DNA of 64,000 nt from Bradyrhizobium erythrophlei (GTDB taxonomy: Bacteria > Pseudomonadota > Alphaproteobacteria > Rhizobiales > Xanthobacteraceae), in NCBI RefSeq assembly GCF_900142985.1, contig NZ_LT670849.1:3853501-3917500 (forward strand), in the 5' to 3' direction. A model generated the notes under the pieces. That model was not told where the DNA came from, made no database searches, and was given only the letters and a program-made list of their open reading frames with translations. The translations under genes were made by a program, and so were the position numbers. Positions 7,442 through 14,768 of the stretch are shown here, in pieces; positions within the stretch are counted from its first letter, which is position 1; each line of letters opens with the position of its first letter.

Positions 7442-7828
7442 ATGATCGCAAGCCTCAGCCTGATCCTGCTCTGTCAGTTGGCTGGTGAGGCTTTTGTGCG
7501 CGGGCTCGGTCTGCCGATGCCGGGGCCGGTGATCGGTCTGATCATCCTCTTGCTGCTGCTGCTGGCGCGCGATCATTTCACTTTGCTGGCGCGCGGGCCG
7601 CTGCAAGACGACGGCGTCGAGGCCGCGAGCCGCGGTTTGTTGGCTAATCTGTCGCTGCTGTTCGTTCCGGCCGGCGTCGGCGTCGTCCAGAAGCTCGACC
7701 TGATCGTCAATCACGGCGTCGCTTTTCTCGGTGTGCTCGTCATTTCCGTGTTGATCACGCTTCTGGTCACCGTCGCGACATTTCTCCTTGCAAGCCGTTT
7801 GTTGAGGCGCGGACAGGACACGCCATGA
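7442..7828 (+). CDS. CidA/LrgA family membrane protein
   Basis: A 128-residue holin-like protein with four hydrophobic segments. The family signature is visible in LGLPMPGPVIGLIILLLLL and SLLFVPAGVGVV. LrgA/CidA proteins work with an LrgB partner in control of murein hydrolase activity and, in some bacteria, in export of pyruvate or other small acids. The stop overlaps the start of the lrgB-like gene by four bases (ATGA), so the two are translationally coupled. It starts 20 bases after the secreted protein gene. Confidence 0.9.
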   Translation: MIASLSLILLCQLAGEAFVRGLGLPMPGPVIGLIILLLLLLARDHFTLLARGPLQDDGVEAASRGLLANLSLLFVPAGVGVVQKLDLIVNHGVAFLGVLVISVLITLLVTVATFLLASRLLRRGQDTP

Positions 7829-8547
7829 ACCGCGATCCGTTCTCGCTCTGGGTCTATCTCTCGCAGTCGCCGCTGTTGTGGCTCACGGTGACGCTATTGG
7901 TCTATGCGATCACGGACGCCGTCTCGCTCTGGACCCATCGGCACCCCTTTGCCAACCCGGTCCTGCATTCGATGTGGATCATCGGCGTGTTCCTCAAGGC
8001 GACTGACACATCCTACACCGCCTATTTCGGCGGCGCGCAGTTCGTGCATTTCCTGCTCGGACCAGCGACGGTCGCATTGGCAGTGCCGCTCTACGAGAAT
8101 CGCAAGGTGGTTGCTTCCGCCATTCTGCCGATGCTGGTGGCGCTCGCCGCAGGCTCGATCACCGCGGTCGTGTCCGTCGTGCTGCTCGCGGAGGCGGTCG
8201 GCCTGCCGCGCGAGGTGATTTTGTCGATGGCGCCGAAATCCGTCACCGCCGGTGTCGCGATGGGTATCAGCGAATCCCTTCATGCCGATCCGTCGCTGAC
8301 GGCGGTTGCCGTGATTCTGACCGGCATCATGGGCGCGATCACCGTCACGCCGCTGATGAATCGCATGCGCATCACCGATTTTCGTGCCCGCGGCTTTGCC
8401 GTGGGGATTGCGGCGCACGGCATCGGCACCGCGCGCGCCTTTCAGGTCGATGAGGTCGCGGGCGTATTTGCCGGCATTGCAATGAGTCTGAATGCGCTGG
8501 TCACATCGCTGCTGGTGCCACTGGCGGTCACCTTCCTGCTGCGCTAA
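7825..8547 (+). CDS. LrgB/CidB family membrane protein
   Basis: A 240-residue polytopic protein of the LrgB family, with the signature MAPKSVTAGVAMGISE and the C-terminal GIAAHGIGTARAFQ that typify it. It is coupled to the LrgA-like gene by an ATGA overlap. The pair forms the two-gene Lrg/Cid module, implicated in murein-hydrolase control and in uptake or export of C3 metabolites; which applies here cannot be read from sequence. No LytSR-type regulator is nearby. Confidence 0.9.
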   Translation: MNRDPFSLWVYLSQSPLLWLTVTLLVYAITDAVSLWTHRHPFANPVLHSMWIIGVFLKATDTSYTAYFGGAQFVHFLLGPATVALAVPLYENRKVVASAILPMLVALAAGSITAVVSVVLLAEAVGLPREVILSMAPKSVTAGVAMGISESLHADPSLTAVAVILTGIMGAITVTPLMNRMRITDFRARGFAVGIAAHGIGTARAFQVDEVAGVFAGIAMSLNALVTSLLVPLAVTFLLR

Positions 8548-8602
8548 CAGAACTTTCCCAAGGGCCTGTTGAGAGGTCCGTTTCGCCAAAAGGTCTCGTC
8601 TC

Positions 8603-9385
8603 TTGATCATCTCCACGATGCAAGCAGCGTTAGGTGTCGCATCGGGAGCGCTGGTCGGATTTTCGCTCGGCCTGATCGGCGGCGGCGGATCGATCCTGGC
8701 GGTGCCGCTGATGGTCTATGTGGTTGGCGTTGCCGACGCCCATATCGCGATCGGCACGAGCGCTATTGCGGTCGCGACCAATGCGGCGATCAATTTGTGG
8801 AATCACGCACGCGGCGGCACCGTGCGCTGGTCGTGCGCCATTCCCTTTGCGGCAGCGGGCATTGCAGGCGCACTGGTCGGCACAATTTTCGGCAAGCTGC
8901 TCGATGGCCGAAAACTGCTGGTGCTGTTTGCGCTGTTGATGCTCATCATCGCCGTGCTGATGCTCAAGACGCGCGCGCGCGAAGGTGTGCCGGATGTCCG
9001 CATCAGCCGCGACAACATGCCGGCGATCCTGGGTCTCGGCCTCGCCACCGGGACGCTGTCCGGCTTCTTCGGTATCGGCGGCGGTTTCCTGATCGTGCCC
9101 GCCTTGATGCTGGCAACCGGCATGCCGATCATCAACGCGGTCAGTTCCTCGCTGGTCGCGGTGACGGCTTTTGGCTTATCTACGGCTGCGAGCTATGCAT
9201 GGTCGGGGCTGGTTTCCTGGCAGCTGGCCGGACTATTCATTGCCGGCGGACTGGCCGGCGGCCTGATCGGCACCGGCCTCGCACGGTCGCTATCGGCGCA
9301 GCGCGGCGCGCTCAACATCGTGTTCGCCTCTGTCATTGTGCTGGTGGCGCTCTATATGCTCACGCGTAACTTATTCGCCTTCTGA
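8603..9385 (+). CDS. TauE/SafE (TSUP) family permease
   Basis: A 260-residue membrane protein with eight or so hydrophobic segments in two inverted halves. Each half carries the family glycine motif: GFSLGLIGGGGSILAVPLM near the N-terminus and GFFGIGGGFLIVPALML in the middle. TSUP members export or import sulfite, sulfonates, sulfoacetate or related anions. The start is TTG at 8603 or ATG at 8618. It lies 55 bases after the lrgB-like gene and could be in the same transcript. The substrate is unknown. Confidence 0.85.
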   Translation: MIISTMQAALGVASGALVGFSLGLIGGGGSILAVPLMVYVVGVADAHIAIGTSAIAVATNAAINLWNHARGGTVRWSCAIPFAAAGIAGALVGTIFGKLLDGRKLLVLFALLMLIIAVLMLKTRAREGVPDVRISRDNMPAILGLGLATGTLSGFFGIGGGFLIVPALMLATGMPIINAVSSSLVAVTAFGLSTAASYAWSGLVSWQLAGLFIAGGLAGGLIGTGLARSLSAQRGALNIVFASVIVLVALYMLTRNLFAF

Positions 9386-9423
9386 CCATAAATGAGGCAG
9401 TACACCGATAAAGGCGGCCGGAG

Positions 9424-10098
9424 ATGTCCATGAGAGATACGATCGATCGAGTTCAGTTGAACCGGCGGGGCCTTTTGAGCTCGCTCGCGGGTTCAGTGGC
9501 TGCGCTCGGCACAGGTATCCTGTCCACATCCGTGCGCGCCGAGACTGAGGAAGTGCTGACCGAAGCGTTGGTCCTGCGCGATCCGGAAATTCCGGTGGCA
9601 GGGAATGCGTCCGGCGACATCTCGATCGTCGAATATTTCGACTATCAATGTCCGTATTGCCGCAAGGTCGATCCGGAACTGCAGCAGGTGGTCCATGATG
9701 ACGGCAAGGTACGGCTGGTCTTGAAGGACTGGCCGATCCTGGGGCCAATGTCGGTGACGGCGGCACGGCTGGCGCAGGCGAGCAAATACCAGGACAAATT
9801 CGTTGAATCTCATGACGCGCTGATCGCCATCAATTCGAAGCTGACGGAGGCCAAGATTCGCGAGGCGCTTGCGGCCGGCGGCATCGACATGGATCGGCTT
9901 GACCGCGATCTCACCAGCCATGCAAAGGACATCGACGCCACGCTGATGCGCAACAACGACCAGGCGAGCGCGTTCGAATTCCGCGGCACGCCGTCCTTCA
10001 TTGTTGGAAAATTTCGCGTGCCCGGCGTGCTGACCATGGCGCAATTCACCCAGGCCATCGCCGACGCACGAAAAGCGGCCTCCGTAAAGAAAAAATAG
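9424..10098 (+). CDS. DsbA-family thiol-disulfide oxidoreductase, probable Tat leader
   Basis: A 224-residue periplasmic thioredoxin-fold protein. Residues 11-39 (NRRGLLSSLAGSVAALG) look like a twin-arginine leader. The redox centre is CPYC at 76-79 and the cis-Pro loop is GTPSF in the C-terminal part. It resembles the DsbA/ScsC/Com1 group, which acts as periplasmic disulfide oxidase or isomerase. A DsbB homologue 5 kb upstream could recycle it. It follows the TSUP gene by 38 bases on the same strand. Confidence 0.88.
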   Translation: MSMRDTIDRVQLNRRGLLSSLAGSVAALGTGILSTSVRAETEEVLTEALVLRDPEIPVAGNASGDISIVEYFDYQCPYCRKVDPELQQVVHDDGKVRLVLKDWPILGPMSVTAARLAQASKYQDKFVESHDALIAINSKLTEAKIREALAAGGIDMDRLDRDLTSHAKDIDATLMRNNDQASAFEFRGTPSFIVGKFRVPGVLTMAQFTQAIADARKAASVKKK

Positions 10099-10149
10099 CA
10101 CCGCAGCCGCTACGTCGGCGACAACCGCTATCTCAACGACAAGCGCGCG

Positions 10150-10356
10150 TCAGCGCGACGACAACCGGGCCCAATCTTCGTGGGCGCGTGCCTTCATCGC
10201 ACGCCAGTCCGCGGAGGCAACGTCCCAATTGACAATCGTTCGGTTGGTCGCAGCGCTCTGCCCGTTCGCGACCGACGACGTCGATTGGGAGTCGTAAATA
10301 TAGACGCCGGCGACGAGCAGTAATGCGCCCAGGATCATTCCTATGAAAACCTGCAT
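10150..10356 (-). CDS. Small single-pass membrane protein, conserved hypothetical
   Basis: A 68-residue protein: an N-terminal membrane anchor (MQVFIGMILGALLLVAGVYIYDS) and a short polar tail with two Trp-containing patches (VNWDVASADWRAMK, HEDWARL). It has a clear ribosome-binding site, GGAG about seven bases before the ATG at 10356. No function is known. It is convergent with the DsbA-like gene and divergent from the SDR. Confidence 0.7.
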   Translation of the reverse strand: MQVFIGMILGALLLVAGVYIYDSQSTSSVANGQSAATNRTIVNWDVASADWRAMKARAHEDWARLSSR

Positions 10357-10485
10357 CGCTGATCTCCAAAATGACGCGCGACAACGTGCGCGGATCGGGA
10401 ATGGTTCCCGCGTTTGACAGCATGTTTGCGTGACCGGGTCCTGATATAAGATGTTTTTGGACGAGCGATCGGGACAGGAGGCAAC

Positions 10486-11226
10486 ATGACCGACAAAACG
10501 AAGAAAGTCGCCATCGTGACCGGGGCTTCGCGCGGCATCGGAGCGGCCATAGCGGAGCGTTTGGCCCGTGACCGGTTTGCGGTTGTCGTCAACTACTCGG
10601 CGAGCGCCGGTCCTGCCGAGGCCCTCGTTGGAAAAATCAAGGCAAACGGTGGCAGCGCATCGGCTGTTCGCGCCGATGTCGCCGACCCCGCCTCCATGCG
10701 ATCCATGTTCGAGGCCACCGAAAAGGCATTCGGCGGTATCGATGCGCTTGTCAACAATGCCGGCATCATGACGCTCGCCAAGGTCGCCGACAGCGACGAC
10801 GCGATGCTCGATCGGCAGATCGCGGTCAACCTCAAGGGCACTTTCTACGGCATGCGGGAAGCGGCGCGGCGAATGCGCAACGGCGGCGGAATCGTCAATT
10901 TATCGACCAGCGTCGTCGGCACCAAGCTCGAGACCTACAGCATCTACGCAGCGACAAAAGCGGCCGTAGAAACGATGACGGCCATTCTCTCCAAGGAATT
11001 GCGCGGCCGTAACATCACCGTCAATGCCGTTGCGCCGGGGCCGGTCGAGACTGAATTGTTTCTTGAGGGAAAATCGCCGGAGCTGGTCGAGCGGATGGCG
11101 AAGATGAACCCGATGGAGCGTCTCGGTACGCCGGAGGACATCGCCTCCGTGGTCTCGTTCCTGCTCGGTTCCGATGGCGGGTGGGTCAACGGCCAGGTGC
11201 TGCGCGCCAATGGCGGGATGGTGTGA
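10486..11226 (+). CDS. SDR-family oxidoreductase (3-oxoacyl-ACP reductase-like)
   Basis: A 246-residue classical short-chain dehydrogenase. The cofactor motif TGASRGIG is at residues 13-20, NNAG near 90, catalytic Ser in NLSTSVVG near 142, and YxxxK in YSIYAATKAA near 155. The Asn in NLKGTF completes the tetrad. It is FabG-like, but isolated from fatty-acid genes, so it may act on another carbonyl substrate. AGGAGG lies upstream of the ATG at 10486. It converges on the esterase gene with four bases between stops. Confidence 0.85.
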   Translation: MTDKTKKVAIVTGASRGIGAAIAERLARDRFAVVVNYSASAGPAEALVGKIKANGGSASAVRADVADPASMRSMFEATEKAFGGIDALVNNAGIMTLAKVADSDDAMLDRQIAVNLKGTFYGMREAARRMRNGGGIVNLSTSVVGTKLETYSIYAATKAAVETMTAILSKELRGRNITVNAVAPGPVETELFLEGKSPELVERMAKMNPMERLGTPEDIASVVSFLLGSDGGWVNGQVLRANGGMV

Positions 11227-11229
11227 GGT

Positions 11230-12300
11230 TTAGGCTTCACCGAGCCACTTCAGGATCGGCGCGTTCATCTCGCGCGGATAGCAATGGCTGAGGTTGTCGA
11301 TTTCGCGATAGGTGACGTTGGCGCCGGCCGCCGTCAGTACGTCTCGGGTGATCCGCGCCGTCTGCACCGGAAACATCCAGTCGAGTGCGCCGTGCACGAT
11401 ATGGATCGGCAGGCCGCGTAGCCGCTCAGTGTCGGCTGTCTCCGCCATCAGCGGATGAAACGTCGCTGCGATCGGCGCCAGGTGCGTGAAGGGCGAGGTG
11501 CGTTCGAGCCCGGTAACGTAACTAAAAGTGCCGCCATCGCTCATGCCTGTCAGCAGCAATTTTCGGGAATCGATGTTGTAGCGGCTGCGTACGATTTCGA
11601 GAATGCGCGCAAGGTTCGCCGTATCCGCGTCTTCGCCCATCAAGGCCCAGGTCGCGCCCAACGCCGTCGGGGTCACCAGAATGGCACCTAGGCTGCGGGC
11701 ATCGCGCAGCCAGCGCCAGAGAAAGCCGCGGCCGTTGCCGCTGCCGCCATGCAGCCCCATCACCAGCGGAAGAGCGCGATCGGGCGTGTAGTATTCCGGC
11801 ACATAGAGTGAAAAGCCGCCACGGCTGCGCGGCTCGTTGTTGTCGTGGATGATGCCGGTCGCCTCGTTTGCAGGCGCGGCCAGGCGCGCCAGCAGGTCGG
11901 CATCCTCGCAAAGCTCGGGATTGAGAAAGAAGCTGCTCACCGGGGGAAACCTGGCGGTCAGCGGATAGAGCACCTCTTCCGCGCGTGGCAATTGTCGCAG
12001 CGCACGAAACGCCAGCGTCATGTCGCCCTGGCCCGATCGCACGGCACGGAGCCCCGAAAATGCCGACAGCGCCGCATCGCTCGCCGTCTCGATCGCACCT
12101 CGGATGTCGGCAAACTCGGCTGGCCAGTTCGAGAGACGCGAACGGACCGCGCCCAGGTCCTCATCCGGTTGTCCCGCGGCGTCCATCACGCGATCGAAGG
12201 AGGGCGGGTGAAAATGGCGCGCGACGAAGCCGAGTGCTTCGATTGATTGCAATAGTGGCGGCAATACCGCCACGACGTCATCGATCACGGCCTCGCTCAT
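11230..12300 (-). CDS. Phospholipase/carboxylesterase-like alpha/beta hydrolase
   Basis: A 356-residue cytoplasmic hydrolase. About 160 residues of unassigned, mostly helical N-terminal sequence precede an alpha/beta-hydrolase core of the phospholipase/carboxylesterase type: oxyanion motif MGLHGGSGNG, nucleophile elbow GMSDGG, acid in HGALDWMFP, His in NLSHCYPRE. No signal peptide is seen. Its start is 12 bases behind the stop of the HtrA-like gene on the same strand, so the two are one transcription unit. The pairing with a catalytically dead protease-like protein is unusual; see findings. Confidence 0.8.
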   Translation of the reverse strand: MSEAVIDDVVAVLPPLLQSIEALGFVARHFHPPSFDRVMDAAGQPDEDLGAVRSRLSNWPAEFADIRGAIETASDAALSAFSGLRAVRSGQGDMTLAFRALRQLPRAEEVLYPLTARFPPVSSFFLNPELCEDADLLARLAAPANEATGIIHDNNEPRSRGGFSLYVPEYYTPDRALPLVMGLHGGSGNGRGFLWRWLRDARSLGAILVTPTALGATWALMGEDADTANLARILEIVRSRYNIDSRKLLLTGMSDGGTFSYVTGLERTSPFTHLAPIAATFHPLMAETADTERLRGLPIHIVHGALDWMFPVQTARITRDVLTAAGANVTYREIDNLSHCYPREMNAPILKWLGEA

Positions 12301-12312
12301 CGGCGCGAGCCG

Positions 12313-13284
12313 CTAATGTAAACGTGGCGCCTTCAACAGCCGCGCCCGGTCGGTCGAGGCCAGCACGACGTCAAAGGTGACGCCTTCGTGGTGCACGGTG
12401 AGCGGCACGTCGACGCCCGCCGATCCCAGCGACCAGAGCTTGCGGTAAAAACCCGCCTGCGAGGTGACCTTGTCACCGTTGATGGCGAGGATCACATCGC
12501 CCGACTTGAGCTCGGCACGTGCAGCGGGTCCTTTGGCGGAGATGCCGACGATGACGACGCGATCGTCGATTTCGGTCGTATACATCCCAAGCCAGGGCCG
12601 CGCCGGCTTGTTGACGCGGCCGAACTTGCGCAAGTCGTCGAGTACCGGTTTCAGGAGGTCGATCGGCACCACCATGTTGATATGCTCGGGCTTGTTGTCG
12701 CGCTCCCGCTCGAGCTGAAGCGAGCCGATTCCGATCAGTTCGCCGCGCTCCGAGAGCAGTCCCGTGCCGCCCCAATTGGGATGCGCGGGGTGGGTGAAGA
12801 TCGCCTCGTCCAGCATATATTCCCAGTAACCGGCAAACTCCTGCTTGGCGGCGATCTGGCTCGCCACCGAGCGCGTGCGCCCGCCGACGCCGCCCAGCAC
12901 CACGCGATCCCCGACGGAAGTGGTCGCCGACGAGCCGATCGGCAGCGGATCGAGGTCGAGCCGGCCGAGCGCCTGCACCAGTCCGAAACCGGTCACCGCA
13001 TCGAATCCGAGAGCATGGCCTTCCACGGCGCGTCCGTCGCCCATGTGCAGCCAGACCGCCTCGGCCTCTGTGATGAGATAACCGATCGTCAGCACCAGAC
13101 CATCATCGATGATGACACCATTGCCGGCGCGCTCGGTGCCGAGCGTGTCGGCTGTGAAGGCGTCAGGGGGAATGATCGAATGCAGGCCGACCACCGAGGC
13201 AAGCGTGCGGTCGAGATCGAAGCCGTAATCGCTCGCGCGCGGCTGGTTCGCCGGCGGCACCTTCCATTCTGTGAGGGCAGGCAT
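12313..13284 (-). CDS. HtrA-like (S1C) protein with PDZ domain, catalytic triad absent
   Basis: A 323-residue protein with a trypsin-like domain (about residues 45-220) and a C-terminal PDZ domain (about 225-310, GISAKGPAARAELKSGDVILAING in two parts). Aligned by eye with DegP, the catalytic His (TNNHV) is TIGYL here, the Asp (SDIAL) is TGFGL, and the Ser (GNSGG) falls in NWGGTG, so the whole triad is replaced. No signal peptide is visible, which suggests a cytoplasmic scaffold or regulator rather than a periplasmic protease. ATG at 13284 has GGGAGA upstream; the longer frame lacks support. It is co-transcribed with the esterase. Confidence 0.75.
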   Translation of the reverse strand: MPALTEWKVPPANQPRASDYGFDLDRTLASVVGLHSIIPPDAFTADTLGTERAGNGVIIDDGLVLTIGYLITEAEAVWLHMGDGRAVEGHALGFDAVTGFGLVQALGRLDLDPLPIGSSATTSVGDRVVLGGVGGRTRSVASQIAAKQEFAGYWEYMLDEAIFTHPAHPNWGGTGLLSERGELIGIGSLQLERERDNKPEHINMVVPIDLLKPVLDDLRKFGRVNKPARPWLGMYTTEIDDRVVIVGISAKGPAARAELKSGDVILAINGDKVTSQAGFYRKLWSLGSAGVDVPLTVHHEGVTFDVVLASTDRARLLKAPRLH

Positions 13285-13388
13285 GGAGAATCTCCCAAAC
13301 GGCGTCCGAAAGCCTCGCCTAGCGCCGCCTGTTTGACGTTCCTGCACCGCAAGCGGCAAATTCGACCAGGAACGTCAAATAGAGGAGC

Positions 13389-13482
13389 GGCACTAGAATC
13401 ATAGGTGTGCTAGTGCCCATAACTTTCCGAGGTTCGTGAAAGGTGGGTGCTGAGACGTAACACGAATCTCGGAAAGTGGGCA
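13389..13482. repeat. Two overlapping intergenic hairpins
   Basis: GGCACTAG at 13389-13396 pairs with CTAGTGCC at 13410-13417. Overlapping it by four bases, a longer imperfect palindrome runs from TGCCCATAACTTTCCGAG (13414) to CTCGGAAAGTGGGCA (ending 13482), with GTTCGTG/CACGAAT completing the inner stem. They lie in the 457-base gap between the HtrA-like gene and the 50-residue membrane protein. The remaining 13483-13741 shows no gene. Confidence 0.6.
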
Positions 13483-13741
13483 GTAGGCGGCGATTTCGAT
13501 TCCGCTGATGTCAATCTTAGGCCGCAAATTTTCTTCGGAAAAGGCCTTGCGCGGCGGGATTGCGGCCGGCTCCATCATTCGCATGGTACGGCTCTGCAAG
13601 GGAAATTCGTCGCCTCGAGCGGCCGCGTATCGCCCTTGTTAAGCTTTCGCGAAGTTAACGATGTACCGCAAGCTTGCATAAAGGGTCCGCTACTAGTCTG
13701 TGCCCCCGGAATTTCAGCAAAGTTTTTATTAGGGGGTCAAA

Positions 13742-13894
13742 ATGGATAGCGTTACGAAAACTTCTGCCCAGCCCGCGCCGTCGATGGCCAACAACGCCAT
13801 CGTCACTGTGATGGCGGTAATCTGCGGCCTTGCGGTGCTCGTGTTTGCCTGCATGGCGACCTCCGGCATCGATATGAGCGCCGGCTTCTTCTGA
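13742..13894 (+). CDS. 50-residue single-pass membrane protein
   Basis: A short open frame with good translation signals: AGGGGG seven bases before the ATG. The product starts MDSVTKTSAQPAPSMANN, followed by one hydrophobic helix (IVTVMAVICGLAVLVFACMA) and a short tail ending SAGFF. A hairpin terminator follows 27 bases after the stop, so this is a complete monocistronic unit. No homologue is recognised with confidence. The AT-rich stretch before it (around 13636-13690) presumably holds the promoter. Confidence 0.6.
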   Translation: MDSVTKTSAQPAPSMANNAIVTVMAVICGLAVLVFACMATSGIDMSAGFF

Positions 13895-13921
13895 TCGCGC
13901 TTCCAGGTTCCGAATAAATCC

Positions 13922-13958
13922 ATTCGGCGCCGGGGCTTGTCGCTCCCGCGCCGAATTT
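13922..13958 (+). terminator. Rho-independent-like terminator after the 50-residue ORF
   Basis: ATTCGGCGC at 13922-13930 pairs exactly with GCGCCGAAT at 13948-13956, with weaker pairing inside, followed by TT. It is 27 bases past the small gene's stop and also lies beyond the 3' end of the convergent HNH gene. Confidence 0.55.
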
Positions 13959-14029
13959 GCTTGCGTCCAATCCTGAATTTTAATCGAGCTGCGCGCGCTG
14001 GATGACTTGAGGCCGGCGGCGCCATGCGT

Positions 14030-14635
14030 TTATGGATCGAGCTCGGTATCCCAATAGAGATAGTCGAGCCAGCTTTGGTGCAGATAGTTCGGCGGAAACA
14101 GCCGGCCATTGCGGTGAAGCTGATGCACCGTCGGCGCGAACGGCTGCTGCTTCGGGAACATCCGCGCCTGCTGCGGCGTCAGATTGCCCTTTTTCAGATT
14201 GCATGGCGAGCACGCGGCCACCACGTTTTCCCAGGTGGTCTGGCCGCCCTTGCTGCGCGGAATGATGTGGTCGAACGTAAGATCGTCGCCGGACAAACAG
14301 TATTGGCAGGAGAAGCGATCGCGCAGGAAAACGTTGAAACGGGTGAACGCGGGATGGGTGGTCGGTTTGACGAAGGACTTCAGCGACACCACGCTGGGCA
14401 GCTGAATCTCGAACGTCGGGCTGCGAACAGCGCGATCGTAGTGCTCAACGATGTTGACGCGGTCGAGAAACACCGCCTTGATCGCGTCCTGCCACGACCA
14501 CAGCGAGAGCGGATAATAACTCAGCGGCCGGAAATCCGCGTTCAGCACTAATACCGGCCAACCGCCTTGCGAGACATGTGCGTTCAAGTAACGCTCCTGG
14601 CCTCCATATAGCTGCGAAGCAGCCTGCATTGACAT
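14030..14635 (-). CDS. HNH endonuclease family protein
   Basis: A 201-residue protein with a complete HNH (His-Asn-His) nuclease module. Two zinc-binding CxxC pairs (CQYC, CSPC) flank the core DHIIPRSKGG...TWENVV. This form is a widespread single-copy alphaproteobacterial HNH protein of unknown cellular role; no restriction or mobile-element context is seen here. The start at 14635 gives MSMQAASQLYGGQ; no strong alternative exists. It is divergent from the ClC transporter with 133 bases between. Confidence 0.85.
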   Translation of the reverse strand: MSMQAASQLYGGQERYLNAHVSQGGWPVLVLNADFRPLSYYPLSLWSWQDAIKAVFLDRVNIVEHYDRAVRSPTFEIQLPSVVSLKSFVKPTTHPAFTRFNVFLRDRFSCQYCLSGDDLTFDHIIPRSKGGQTTWENVVAACSPCNLKKGNLTPQQARMFPKQQPFAPTVHQLHRNGRLFPPNYLHQSWLDYLYWDTELDP

Positions 14636-14768
14636 ACTACATGCAGCGTGACGGGATTGTGAAGAGGATAGAGAGGGTTGTCTACCCCGGCTTTAATTGT
14701 GGCCGGACGGCGAAGGCGCTGCCAAACCACGATAAGACAGCTAAACAAAGCGGGACGGACACGGCAAA

